NCBI GenBank assembly: GCA_017591395.1
Contig: WEDG01002028.1
Location: forward strand, 57,850 to 121,849
Length of the DNA: 64,000 nt
Origin: Schistocephalus solidus
Taxonomy: Eukaryota; Platyhelminthes; Cestoda; Diphyllobothriidea; Diphyllobothriidae
Direction of reading: 5' to 3'
The notes below the pieces were generated by a model. The model had not been told where the DNA came from. It made no database searches and worked only from the letters and a program-made list of their open reading frames with translations. Every line of letters begins with the position of its first letter. Within the stretch, counting starts at the first letter, position 1. Positions 22,380 through 33,212 of the stretch are shown piece by piece. A program made the position numbers and the translations under genes.

Positions 22380-22519
22380 TCTAAAAAACCCTAACAGCCC
22401 CCTCGCCCCTAACAGGCCCAAATCCAATCATGTACCCATTCCTCACACCCCAGTTGGTTGTCTGTCCTGTAGCACAAACTGGTCATCTGAACATTTCATT
22501 TCTCCTCTGTTCATTTCGT

Positions 22520-22550
22520 CTGACGACGGGTTGGTGTGACCAACTTGAAA
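22520..22550 (+). ncRNA. Hammerhead-like motif
   Basis: CTGACGA (22520-22526) is followed by one base, then a hairpin stem GGGTTGG with CCAACTT around a 5-nt loop, then GAAA (22547-22550). The core strings match the hammerhead consensus, but stem II has G-T pairs and an unpaired base. Activity is uncertain. Confidence 0.35.
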
Positions 22551-22631
22551 ATTCACGAGTACAACTCCTATTTTCCGACGAGCCCTTTTTCTTCACTATA
22601 TCATCTCGGAATGCACTCTACCTCAGCTATT

Positions 22632-22681
<50 letters not shown>
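22632..22681 (+). repeat. (AT)n microsatellite
   Basis: About 50 bp of pure TA repeat at the 3' edge of the Penelope-like 3' UTR. Confidence 0.95.
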
Positions 22682-22685
<4 letters not shown>

Positions 22686-22694
22686 TGAAACGCG

Positions 22695-22830
22695 TTCATC
22701 TATCCGGTTAGGGAGCGTGCTCGAATACGAGGTTAAACGAAGGTGGAATTGCATATGGTTAACCGATGATGACGTCTAATAAACCAGAAATGGCCACCAC
22801 AGTCTCCCCTTATTTTTGTCAATACACCCT
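22695..22830 (+). mobile_element. Degenerate SINE, plus strand
   Basis: A weak tRNA-like head (around GCTCGAATACGAGG) is followed by the shared body (GATGATGACGTCTAATAA, then ACCAGAAATGGCCACCACAG). Confidence 0.55.
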
Positions 22831-23049
22831 CCTGCATAAACTTTTGACAATTTGTATTAGTAGGACGTTTTCCCGCCATTTGAACATCATTTACAGCTAG
22901 GAGACAAGCCACTATCCCCGGGAAAAAGGATAAAAATGCATGAGTCTGTTTATGCGCAGATTCTCCGACGACGTGGCGACGCTAATCAACGCAGACAGAA
23001 CAATTCTCTGATGTCGGCGTGCTTGGTTACGCCTACTCGAGTAGGGGTT

Positions 23050-23440
23050 TCGAACCCTATAGATAAATGCGAAAAGGCGATGTTTTCTCGAGCACCAGAA
23101 CACGATCGGGAAAACTGGTCGAGCACAGAAAAAAACTTGGGTATTTTGTCTGAGCTTTCGAACTCCTACAGGAGTCCATCGTCAGGGTTAGCATCAGCGT
23201 CAATAGGGCGATGCTTATAGAGGGTACAAACCAATCAATGGTCATTGACGCAAATTTGGAGGTGTGCCAACTAGACACATCGATTGATTGAGGTAACATC
23301 CGTGGCCAAGGATTCAATCAATTCCCAGCACGGACAATTTTCTTGATGGCTGCAAAGTTGAACTCATGGCCCGATTCGTGGGTGTGGACAGCTCTGTTCG
23401 AGCACCGGAAAGATTTGTAAATAGTCATGCCAGGAGCTTG
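23050..23440 (-). pseudogene. Penelope-like element tail: end of GIY-YIG nuclease and 3' UTR
   Basis: On the minus strand at about 23440-23280 the translation reads FRCSNRAVHTHESGHEFNF. This matches the HxxxxGHxFDF segment that follows the GIY-YIG motif in this class. A later IDVSSWH-like sequence follows. Downstream is the 3' UTR with a hammerhead-like motif at 23185-23156. The upstream part of the element is missing. Confidence 0.65.
23156..23185 (-). ncRNA. Hammerhead-like motif
   Basis: On the minus strand CTGACGA is followed by TG, then a hairpin with a 7-bp stem (GGACTCC with GGAGTTC, loop TGTA), then GAAA and GCTC. The layout is that of stem II of a hammerhead flanked by its two core strings, as reported for Penelope-like elements. 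I cannot place stems I and III with confidence. Confidence 0.4.
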
Positions 23441-23869
23441 ATCACTGGCCGACCCAAAAACAAAAATCTTCCTGCTTTAATTAATGATGCCGACCGCAAA
23501 CTACCTCCGCGAAACCTTGAAGAATACAGATTTTCGTATTAACTATTGAATTCCACAGCGAAGAAATACTCATTCTGCCGCTGGTAGTGGAGAACAGTAT
23601 TTAAGGATGTTTTTCAAAGCTTGCGCTCCCTCTCGTTGTCTGTCTTCTTACTGAGTCAAAATTTTGGCCTAAGCCTCTGTTTCAACCTGGGAGACCACAC
23701 ACTTGCACGTACAAGCAACTGAGGCGCTGATTTATTTGTCATCAACAAGGACTGTTAAGTGGATTTACCGTCTGCCCTCTGCCGCACTCAAAGGGCGACA
23801 AATAATGACTTGCTTACCCAGCGTTCGGTGGAGCTACCAGCTCTCAGTCTACGCTGTTAGAGCTTTAGG

Positions 23870-24215
23870 CCGATTTACTTTTCGTGTAAGGTCAGTAGTA
23901 ATGCTATAAACGCCATCGATGACAATTATATCTTCAGTGGCGGCAATTATGACAGTCGGGTTTAATTATTTTATCATAACACTTTCTCCCCCAATGTGAT
24001 TGGTCCTCATAGGTAGGCGTTCAGTTCACCCGAACCAATGCTCGTGGTTTTCAATTTTTCCGCACACTTACAGTTCCTAAGTTGCAGTATTTCAAATTGC
24101 GCGATCGCGTTTTTTACGCTTAGTTGGTGCATTAACATAAGCTAAGGATGAAAATGCAATTTTCTTAAAGTTTCGCTTCAAAAAAACCAATCTGCTATTT
24201 TCTTTTAGCCCATCA
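23870..24215 (+). repeat. Dispersed repeat R2, second copy
   Basis: It shares the ordered blocks GACAATTATATCTTC, the GGGTTTAA region, TTGCAGTATTTCAAA, the CGCGTTTTTTACGCTTA region and AAAATGCAATTTT with 4740-5080. Confidence 0.55.
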
Positions 24216-24239
24216 ACAAAACCCCCTTCACCAATATTC

Positions 24240-25210
24240 CGGTTTTACCGGAGGTTGAAACTCGAAGAAGAACCGGCCAGCTCGCTCCACTTGCTGGATG
24301 TATTTCTGCGTAGAAGGCCTGACGATAGTATTCTGCGTAAATTCTACCGCAAGAAGACCTGGTCCAAACCATACACCAATTCCAGCAGTTTCATAGCGCT
24401 AGACCTGAAGTATACTCGAGCCCACTGTTTTATCCAAACGGTGAAAAATATCTGCTCATCCGATAGCATTGCGGAAAGCATTTTTCCCCAAAACGGATAT
24501 CCTGTTCGATTTTACTGCCGTGAGCAAGGCCAGAATACCATCAAATCCCCTATTTCAAGGGGACATGTCAAATGAACTTTAAAACGGCGCTTAAATTTAG
24601 CTGCATCAACCACCCTTTCTTACAACTGAAACTGACGATGAGTCCCGATCTACACGAAGAGGGCAGGAGTAAACTGCCAGCACAGACCACCTGCTTAGGC
24701 ATTTGCTCCGTCAACTGCTCATGTGGGCAGATTATACATCTTGTCGCACAAGCCGGCGTTCGTTCAAAGAAATGAGAGAGAACATCTTCCAGCATCGCTG
24801 GAAAAGGCAGAAATAAAGAATGTTAACAACTATATCCTTGCGTGCAGATGGTAGACACAGACCACCGTGCAGATGCCAGAGAGGCCTTTAGAAACCAGTT
24901 GGACTGCGCCCCTAGGCTACGGCAAAGGCGACTGTGGCAACCCAGTACTGTGCGCACAAAGGAACTTCACACTGACCACGCAATTGCCATGGCCCAAACC
25001 CACAGAATATAAATATTCAGCCTGATGCCCACACACCCTCTAGACGCTGATCAGAAGACACTGACTGCAATTTTGCTCTCCACCCCCTACTCACTCCCTC
25101 ACATTTTCACAACTATATCATTTCCCCCACCATTATCATGCGAAGACCGAATTCGCTTACTAAAGCCGGATTTGAAATATTATTTTGAAAATGTTCCAAC
25201 TGTCCTTTGA
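24240..25210 (+). pseudogene. Penelope-like element: RT C-terminus and decayed GIY-YIG
   Basis: The plus-strand frame from 24255 shows the thumb region of Penelope-like RT: SLHLLDVFLRRRPDDS (family LPFLDVLVxRxxDGS), YRKKTWSKPY (YRKPTWTGQY), LQNGYP-like PQNGYPVRF. A frame from 24572 has SVNCSCGQIIHL, matching CxCGxxYIGRT of the nuclease with the GIY-YIG residues lost. The C-terminal IRLLKPDL motif is at about 25155. It belongs to a different subfamily from elements 1 and 2. Many stops make it inactive. Confidence 0.78.
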
Positions 25211-25503
25211 TAACCGCAATGAGCTCAGGGATTCTGATCCCCTAAACACGTACTAAAAAGTTTGCGGTACTTACAGGCTACGCTGTGGGTTATCGCAAAT
25301 CACGAAGGGCCCTTGAGGTACAACTGCTTTGTTGCACTTTCGCTGCTGCTGCTGCTGTTCAAATAACAGTCCTAAAGTGTTTTCTCAGGATACATTTCGG
25401 AAAGTCTTTCCTAGCACCATGAGAAAATAAATAGACTTTGCGAGACCACATATCGCGAAGAGAAACGTGATTTGTGTTCGCGACTTCTAAGATTACAAGC
25501 ATG

Positions 25504-25821
<318 letters not shown>

Positions 25822-25929
25822 AAGGAATACGCTTTATTATGAAGTATCATTCAAATTTTCAGCAAAATATAAATGGCTCCATTCACTAAGATAAAAGGAT
25901 AAGTTAACATCATATGCAAGAATCGAAGA

Positions 25930-26067
25930 GTTGAAAATGAACATCTAGTGGGGAGACAGTTCCAGTCTCAGTTTTTTTATTTCAGTCTCTTCACACGTAA
26001 GGTAGCGTGCTAGAAATGGCAAAACGGAGCGCTAGCATGCCGTTGTACGGCAGGCTATATGGCGAAA
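25930..26067 (-). pseudogene. 3' end of LINE family 3, left flank of insertion B
   Basis: Read on the minus strand from 26067, the sequence continues the frame that ends at DAPRLFAI in the right-hand fragment (35564 onwards). It repeats the FAI codons and continues PAVQRHASAPFCHF. This is the piece of LINE family 3 on the far side of LINE B. It is short and has two in-frame stops, so the assignment relies on frame and on the target-duplication match. Confidence 0.5.
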
Positions 26068-26640
26068 GAGGTGAAGTGTACTAGTTAGAGGTAGCACCGC
26101 ACAGATAGCATTTGGTCGCTCCATTTGTCTCGTACAGGTGGTGAATGCTCCTGTGGCCGCCTCTAACTGGTACCCAACTCCCACCTGCGGCTCCTCGAAG
26201 TTGGGTTCTTCCCAGCGGCCACATTCCGGGCAACCGTCACGACCGGCGGGCTAATCCAGGTGAGGTCTCTGGTGTTGTGTGTGTGCCTCCACACCCGGTT
26301 TGTCCGACTCCCGAACTTCCCACCTCCCCTCTCAAAAAGTCCTACGGTGGGGGCGACAGCAACCCCGTAGGCGGCCCAGGCTAACTCGGGTCGTTCTCCC
26401 ACTAAAACAAAACCGTGACCCATAGGGGAGTTCGGCAGCCGCCTGGGATGTCCGAGCAGCCCTATTTAGGGACAGCACTGCTTGCGTCCTCGCAGAGGAA
26501 GGGGCCAGAAAAGGTGCCCTAAAAAAATGCTGGCTATCACGTCTTCTGCAGCCGGCTGCGGCTCGCAAATCGCAAAAGATGCGGTCGTAAAACTCAAACA
26601 AACAGCAATACCCCCGTCCCCATCCCCCTTGCAATACGCT
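26068..26640 (+). mobile_element. 5' UTR of zinc-finger LINE copy B
   Basis: It aligns over its whole length with the 5' end of copy C (34724-34100, minus), sharing TACTAGTTAG, AGCATTTGGTCGCTCC, GGTGAATGCTCCTGTGGCC, CCCAGCGGCCACA and GACCGGCGGGCTAA. The start is set by this alignment. B lacks the CT-rich expansion seen in C. Confidence 0.85.
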
Positions 26641-27595
26641 CCAGGCTGCTCGGGTGAGTCCACTCACACTAGCAGCCTGGAATGTTTGTTCCCTTTAAGA
26701 TAATCCTAGGAGCAACCGGCCGGAATGGAGGATGGCACTAGTCGCTCGGGAACTGGCGCGCTACAAGGTGAACATTGCTGCTGTCAGCGAAACCCGATTC
26801 TATGAGCTGGAGGAGGTGGGTGCTGGCGTCACCTTCTTCTGGAGCGGCTGGCCAAAGTTAGAACGACGCGACGCTGGTGTTGCATTTGCCATCCGGAATG
26901 ACATCGTGGGACGTCTGCCCTGTCTGCCACAGGGTATCAATGATCGCCTGATGATCATCCACCTGCCTTTTCGGGGAGACCAGTTCGCCACCATCATCAG
27001 CGCCTACGCTCCCACAATGACGAGCATTGATGCAGCGAAGAACGAATTCTACGAGGATCTGAACGCCCTGCTGGTGACTGTACTGAAAGAGAACAAGTTG
27101 ATTGTCCTTGGTGACTTCAACACCCGCGTCTGGACGGACCACGCTGCCTGGCAGGGAGTGCTGGGTTCCCACAGTCACGGTAGCTGTAACGATAACGGCC
27201 TCCTTCTTCTGCGCACGTGTGCGGAACACCATCTCCTGCTGACCAACACCTTTTTCCGCCTTCCGACGCGGAAGAGGGCCACGTGGATGCACCCTCGACC
27301 GCGGCGCTGCCATCTGCTGGACTATGTTCTCGTCCGGAGGCGAGATCGACAGGACGTGCTGGTAACCAAGGCGATCCGCGATGCCGATGGTGGGACAGAT
27401 CACCCCCTCGTCATCTCTCAGATTAGGCTCCGACTGCAACCCCGACGAAGGCCCCAAGGTATGAGGCCGCCAGGTAAGTTAAATACTCTTTTGTTAAATT
27501 TCCTTGCTCACTGTTTTGATTTCAGCAACCAAATAACAGAGAAACTGGTGGACCTGCATGCTCCAGATGATAATGCTACCGTGGAGGCACGATAG
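26641..27595 (+). pseudogene. LINE copy B: APE-like endonuclease domain
   Basis: The nuclease cuts target DNA to prime reverse transcription. Motifs of the exonuclease III/APE fold are visible in order: AAWNVCSL (Asn), VSETRF (catalytic Glu), IISAYAP (Tyr), LGDFNTRV (Asp and Asn) and GTDHPLV (His). The open frame from 26732 to 27592 is intact for 287 codons, but a stop lies just after the first motif, at about 26698. This is the best preserved nuclease in the window. The linker region with the LHKAYID and RCRHLVRQRLREMQDAW motifs follows in other frames. Confidence 0.88.
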
Positions 27596-28262
27596 TTCCA
27601 ACTGCGAAATGACATCTAGTCCACCGCCCTCGATGTCCTCGGACACGCACACCGTCAAAACCAGGACTGGTTTGACGAAAATCACGCCAACATCAGCAAA
27701 TTACTCGCGGAGAAGAATGGACTACACAAAGCCTACATTGACCTTCGGACTGACGCCACCAAAGAAGCCTTCTTCAGATGCCGGCACCTTGTACGGCAAC
27801 GGCTGCGGGAGATGCAGGATGCCTGGATGATCCGAAAGGCTAAGGAAATCCAGGGGTATGCGGATCGCAATCAAATGAAAAACTTTTTCAAAGCCATCAA
27901 GGCCATCTACGGCCCCTGCATCAAGGGGACCGCACCGCTGCTCAGCTCTGACAGCACAACCCTGCTGACAGAGAAAATTGCAAATTCTGTAGTGCTCGGC
28001 CCAGCACTTCAGAAGTGTCCTTAATTGCTCATCAGCCATCTCCGATGCTGCCATTGACCGGCTCCCTCAAGTGGACACGAACAATGACCTGGATCTGCCG
28101 CCTCCCCTACCAGAAACCATCCGGGCCGTGCAGCAGATTTCCAGCGGTAAAGCACAGGGATCCGACGTGATCCCACCGAAAGTCTACAAGCACGGTGGGC
28201 CTCGGCTGATGGCAGAACTCACAACACTTTTCCAGGAGATGTGGCGCCAAGGAAAAGTTCCT
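27596..28262 (+). pseudogene. LINE copy B: linker and first part of RT, then a deletion
   Basis: Past the nuclease the remnants read [37 protein letters not shown] and the RT entry region (FPGDVAP in one frame, QISSGKAQGSDVIPPKVYKHGG in another). At about 28262 the sequence, after VPHD, jumps into the Thr-rich stretch ahead of the zinc fingers. All RT catalytic motifs and the post-RT region are therefore missing. The junction lies in an ACC repeat. Confidence 0.85.
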
Positions 28263-28868
28263 CACGACCACCACCACCACCGTCAGTGATGGGGACTCTC
28301 TCATAAACTGTCCTGAATGCGACCGCACATTCACCTCACGCATCGGCCTGGTCGGTCACTTGCGATATCATCGTACAGAGACTGGTGAACCAGTGCCTGG
28401 AGCCCCAACACACAGCAGAGATCGATGACTCCACTGCCCTCACTGTCCTCGCCCATTCACTCATCGCATGGGCCTATTCGGTCACATGCGCATCAATGAC
28501 AGCGGATTTCACCGCAATACCGACAACACCGATACACCATGCACACTCTCCGCTCCTACCATTCTTACCACCACAGCCACCCCCACTACCATGAATGACA
28601 TCCCCCAGCCTTAACCGTTTTCTCCTGCCCACACTGCACCCGCAACTTTAACTCACACATCGGCCTGGTCGGTCACCTGCGAATCCATCACATGGAGGCT
28701 GGTGAACCAGTGCCTGGGGCTCCAACATACAGTGGCTGCGCCCGCCTCCACTTTCCTCTCTGCTCCCGACCATTTACACACCACATGGGCCTATTAGGAC
28801 ACATGCGCCTCCACGACAACCTGCGGTAAACCACCTGAGGCTAAGCCACATCAGCGCACACCATCTAC
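28263..28868 (+). pseudogene. LINE copy B: four C2H2 zinc fingers, then start of 3' UTR
   Basis: Two finger pairs are visible with frame changes between them. The first pair is [18 protein letters not shown] and CPHCPRPFTHRMGLFGHM. The second pair is CPHCTRNFNSHIGLVGHL and a second finger whose second cysteine position is altered (FPLCSRPFTHHMGLLGHM). The linker GEPVPGAP is repeated. The sequence ends at the 14-bp target duplication (28855-28868) where copy C begins, and resumes at 34739. Confidence 0.82.
28855..28868 (+). repeat. Target-site duplication, left copy
   Basis: CGCACACCATCTAC, identical to 34725-34738. The two copies flank LINE copy C exactly. Confidence 0.9.
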
Positions 28869-30325
28869 GGCAGTTCGACCGTCGATTTCGACGAGGTCCA
28901 CCGTATGCTCCACACCAGGTGGGGCAGGGACGGTGACTTGCGCGTGAATTAGTTTTAAGTGATAGTAGCCTTGCGCTGCAGCTACCGCACTCTCTCCTCC
29001 TCCCCCACCTGAGCCCGGTGTCAAGACAGAGTCAAGAAGACCGGAGATGGGAGAGGGCGCAGGTGGCTGGCGCGGCCGGAGCCGCCCCTGGGCGTGCCAC
29101 CACACCTGGCTCGGATCCCACGGAGTGGGAGTGCCATAAAGGCTACATTAAGAAGGAGCCATTGCAACCTGACTCTCAGTCCGCCAGTCAGCCACTTCAC
29201 ACAAAACACACATTGGGCTGACCTCGCGGTCCGAGTTATCCCGTCAGTTGGCAACCTTCCTAGCCACGGCTTTTAGCGCACCGTGATAGTTTCAAGCGCG
29301 TCAGATTGTTTATAGTGAGGGAAAATGCGCTAAGCTGTCGACCTCACTCTCCCCACTCCACAATCAGACCACTGTCCGAGCCGGTCAGTTGTCTGATGCG
29401 GAAGCGCAGCTGCTAGTGACTCCGCCTACGTGTACTACGTACATGACCTGGCAAACACAAGCACCAGGATTTTCACACAACAGGGGTTGAACGGCTTACA
29501 TCTCACATGTGAGATAGCCAGCGGTCACGTTAAGAAGGAGCCATCGCAGCCTGACTCTCAGACTCACCAGTCAGCCACTCCACACAACACACATTGGACT
29601 AACTGCGAGGTCTGGAGTGTAATTGTCAGTTAGCAACCTTCCAACCGCGGCATTCAACGTTACTGCACTCTCTCCTCCCCCACTCGGAGCCCGGTCTCAT
29701 GACACAGTCAAGAATACCGGAGATGGGAGAGGGCACAGGTGGCTGGCGCGGCCGGAGCCGCCCCTGGGCGTGCCACCACACCTGGCTCGGATCCCACAGA
29801 GTGGGATGCTTAAAGACCACATTCAGAAGGAGCCATTGCAGCCTCGACTCTCAGTCCGCTAGTCAGCCACTCCACACAAAACACACATTGGGCTGACTCT
29901 CGCGGTCCGAGTTATCCCGTCAGTTGGCAACCTTCCGCCACGGCTTTTAGCGCACCGTGATAGTTTCCGGCGCGTCAGATTGTTTATAGGTGAGGAAAAT
30001 GCGCTGAGCTGTCGACTCACTTCTCCACTCCCCACAGTCAGACTACTGTCCGAGCCGGCCAGCTGTCTGATGTGGGAGTGGGCGCATTGGCTGACGGATC
30101 GGCGTATCCGTCTTCGCGCGCCACAGCACGACCTGGCCCCCATAACGCACACGCCAGGATTCACTAACTCAGGGATATGGAGGAGCCATCGCCGTCTGAC
30201 TCCCAGTCCACTGGTCAGCCACTCGACACACACAGCACATACACTGAGCCGACGTCGTGGTCTGGGTGTAAGCGTCAGATTGGCAGCCTTCCCAGCCACG
30301 GTTTCTGCGGAAACCGTGATATACT
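28869..30325 (-). mobile_element. 3' UTR of zinc-finger LINE copy C, duplicated form
   Basis: On the minus strand the order is M1 (30310-30185), spacer, M2 (29970-29830), terminal-like module (29790-29650), M3 (29650-29530), spacer, M4 (29290-29160), terminal module (29110-28869). The 3' end is GGTCGAACTGCC. Copies A, B and E have only one such set, so C carries an internal duplication of roughly 700 bp. The partial tail at 45072-46002 has the same arrangement. Confidence 0.85.
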
Positions 30326-30900
30326 CAGGTACATGGTGATTGTGAAGGTGTGGTCGATGTATTGGGTGAAGATAGTGTGTTCATATGTAGCCGCCCCGGT
30401 GGTCTACCGCAGGTTTTGTGAATGCGCATGTGACCGAAAAGGCCCATGCAATGAGTGAATGCACGAGGACAGTGAGGGCAGTGGAGGCGGCGATCTCGGC
30501 TGTGTGTTGGAGCTCCAGGCACTGGTTCACCAGTCTCTGTACGATGGATTCGCAAGTGACCGACCAGGCCAATGCGTGCGGTGAATGTGCGGTTGCAATG
30601 AGGACAGTTTAGGAGGGAGTCCCTATCGCTGATGGTGGTAGTGGTGGTGACAGCGGTGGTTGTGGGGGTAACACGTGCTGAGCATTGTGATGCGGTCTCG
30701 ATGATGGTGGGACTAGTGGAATTGATGCCAGGGTGAGGGTGGAGGAGTCCGAAGGAGGGTTGACAGAAGTAGACGTAGAATTTTGAATTGTCGGATTGTT
30801 GATACATTGCTTCCGGAAGATGTCCGACTAGGCCGATTCGCGCGCGGAATCGTGCGGTGACAGCGCGGGCATGTTGGAAGGGCCTGGGCATTGGCGATGT
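30326..30900 (-). pseudogene. LINE copy C: zinc-finger C-terminus
   Basis: A C2HC finger remnant (CPRCHRT in one frame, [11 protein letters not shown] in the next) near 30890-30800 is followed by a Ser/Thr/Pro-rich linker. Then comes one pair of C2H2 fingers (about 30605-30430: [36 protein letters not shown]) joined by [13 protein letters not shown]. Only one pair is present, against two in copies A and B. Confidence 0.85.
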
Positions 30901-32570
30901 TGATCCGGGGCGCTGGTGACTTTCGTGCCGCTCTTTGGTCTTGGCAGCGGCGATCCTGTTGGCTTCGTAGATTGCTGCCCCTGTCTTCACTGTTCTCCTC
31001 CAAGCCGATCGATTTCCGGGCAAGGTCCTCCCAGGACTCCGGATTGATCTGCAATTGCTTCAGGAGGTCTTCAGAGTGTCTTTGTAGCGTCGTACTTGAC
31101 CCCCTTGTCGACGAGAACCCATGGCGAGATCTCCATAGAAGAGTCGTTTTGGGTAGCCTTTCGTCATCCATCCGCACAAGGTGACCGCTCCAGCGCAGTT
31201 GCAGTTGTTTCCAACTGAGCGAAAAATGCTGAGAATGCCTGTTCGTTCCAGCACTTCCGTGTCCGGTATCCTGTCTTGCCAACTCAGCTTTAGTATTCTG
31301 CGGAGACAGCTGAGGTGGAAGTGGTTGAGCTTTCGTGCCTGCTTTTTGGTAGATTGTCCACGTCTCCGCTCCATACAGCAGCGTTGGCAATATGACAGCT
31401 TTGTACATCTTGAGTTTGGTTCTGAGGTGGAGACCATGTCGATTCCAGACCACATTTTGCATGCGTCCAAAGGCTTGGCTGGCTTTTAGCGATCCGATGG
31501 GCGATCTCATCGTCGACTTTGGTGCTGCGTGAGATTGCTGCCTAGATACGTGAAGGTATCTACAGATTTAAGTTGGGCGCCATTGACATTGATGTGAGCT
31601 GCGGTGTATAGAGGTTTGGCGACGGTTGATGCATCACAACCGTTTTCAGTGCTGATGCGAAGTCCGAGTTGTCAGCTATGGCGGCGTGAAGAGGTCCATG
31701 TCCTTTGCATTTCTGTCGTTGTATTGAGTGCGCAGTCATCAGCGAATAGAAGTTCATGGATAGTCGCTGTGAGACACGCGAGCGAAGCATTCGTCGTTGG
31801 TTGAGGAGTCGGCCGTCCATCCGGTAGGCGATGCGGATCCCGGGCGTTCGTCACGGTAGGCATCCATTAACATGGCAGAGAACATGAGGCTGAACAGGGT
31901 GGGAGCCAATACGCAGCCCTGCTTCACCTGCTGGTCACTGCGAATGCTTCCAGATACTGTCCCGCTGTCAGTAACGCGCGCCATCATCCCGTCGTGAAGC
32001 TGACGTACCATATGCGTGAACCGTTCAGGACAGCCGAATTTCTGCATGATTTTCCACAGCCCGTCGCGATTCACCGCCGTCAAAGGCTTTCGTCAGGTCC
32101 ACAGCGTGCAGGTAGAGGTGAGTCCGCATCTCTTGGCACTTCTCTTGCAGCTGGCGAGCAGCGAAGATCATGTCGATTGTTCCTCTGTGTCGTCGGAAGC
32201 CGCATTGACTTTCCGGGAGCAGTCTTTGCTCCAGGTGAGCGTTCAGGCGGTTGAGGAGAATGCGGGCGAAGATCTTTCCAGCGATGTTCAGTAGCGAAAT
32301 TCCTCGGTGGTTGTCGCAAAGTTGGCGGCTCTTCTTTGCATAGGTGGACAATGGTGGCGTCTTTGAAATCCTGAGGGACTTGTCCTTTGTGCCACATCTC
32401 CCTGGAAGAGCACTGTGAGTCGATTCATCAGCTGGGGTCCACCATGCTTGTAAATCTCAGCAGGGATCTTGTCCGAGCCAGGTGCTTTCCCGCTGGAGAG
32501 TTGCTGCACTGCTCTGATGGTTTCTTGGAGAGAGGGCGGGAGATCAAGGTTGGCGTTGATTTCCACTTCA
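30901..32570 (-). pseudogene. LINE copy C: reverse transcriptase and post-RT region
   Basis: The RT motifs are present in order but in several frames: SSGKAPGSDKIPAEIYKHGG, NHRGISLLNIAGKIFARILL, LPESQCGFRRHRGTIDMIF, VDLTKAF, VKQGCVLAPTLFSLMF, and the catalytic box [10 protein letters not shown] at about 31745. The post-RT block has [28 protein letters not shown] and [13 protein letters not shown]. The catalytic aspartates are intact. At least five frame breaks lie between 32570 and 31060. Confidence 0.88.
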
Positions 32571-33212
32571 GGCAGGCGATCTATGGCGGCGTTGGAGATG
32601 GTGGAGGGCTGATTGAGAACGCTTTGAAAGTGCTCTGCCCATCGCGTCAGGATTTTGCGTCTTCTCGGTGAGCAGCGTCCCTGCCGTCGGCACTGAGAAG
32701 AGGGGCGGCCTTTGACTGGAGGTCCGTAGACAGCCTTGGTGGCGGCGAAGAAGTTCTTCCATCTGTTTCTGGTCCGCGTACCCTTGGATTTCCTCGGCTT
32801 TGCGCGTCATCCAGGCATCCTGCATCTCCTCCCGCAGCCGTTGCTGTACAAGGCGGCGACTTTGGTAGAAGGCTGTCTTGTTTGCAGCGGTAGGGCGAGC
32901 GATGTAGGCTTTATGTAACTGGTTCTTTTCGACGAGCAGAGCGTTGATAGCTGCGTCGTTGTCATCGAACCAGTCTTGATGCTGACGACGTGCGCGCCGA
33001 GGACATCCAGGGCAGTGGATTGATGGTGTCTCTCAGCTGACACCAGCGGTTCTCCACGGAGATGTCCGCGTCGGCGACTGGAAGGTTGGCTAGACGGTTG
33101 GCCAGTTCGTTGCTGAAATGTAGATGGTGAGCAGGCACATTTAACAAAACAGTATTCAGCTTACCTTTGTGGTCGCTTACCTTGGGGTCTCCTGCGGGTT
33201 GCAGACGGAGCC
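32571..33212 (-). pseudogene. LINE copy C: linker between endonuclease and RT
   Basis: Recognisable by similarity to copies B and E: HLHFSNELANRLANLP, SVENRWCQLRDT, MQDAWMTRKAEEIQGYAD. The region has no named domain, but the same order is found in all three copies. It is frameshifted at about 33040 and 32810. Confidence 0.8.

Larger units (their letters stand above)
22380..22690 (+). mobile_element. Solo 3' UTR of a Penelope-like element
   Basis: It has the same block order as 17236-17555, downstream of no detectable coding sequence: a CCCCT-rich start, CTCCTCTGTTCATTTCGT, the hairpin, TTGAAAATTCACGAGTA, and TTTTCCGACGAGCC. It ends in (AT)n at 22632-22681. Confidence 0.65.

Noticed and set aside
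22632..22681. CRISPR-like or tandem regulatory array
   Set aside because: It is a plain AT microsatellite. No direct repeats with unique spacers were seen anywhere in the window.
28385..28594. Separate coding genes in alternative frames over the finger regions
   Set aside because: These are shadow frames of the decayed finger region.
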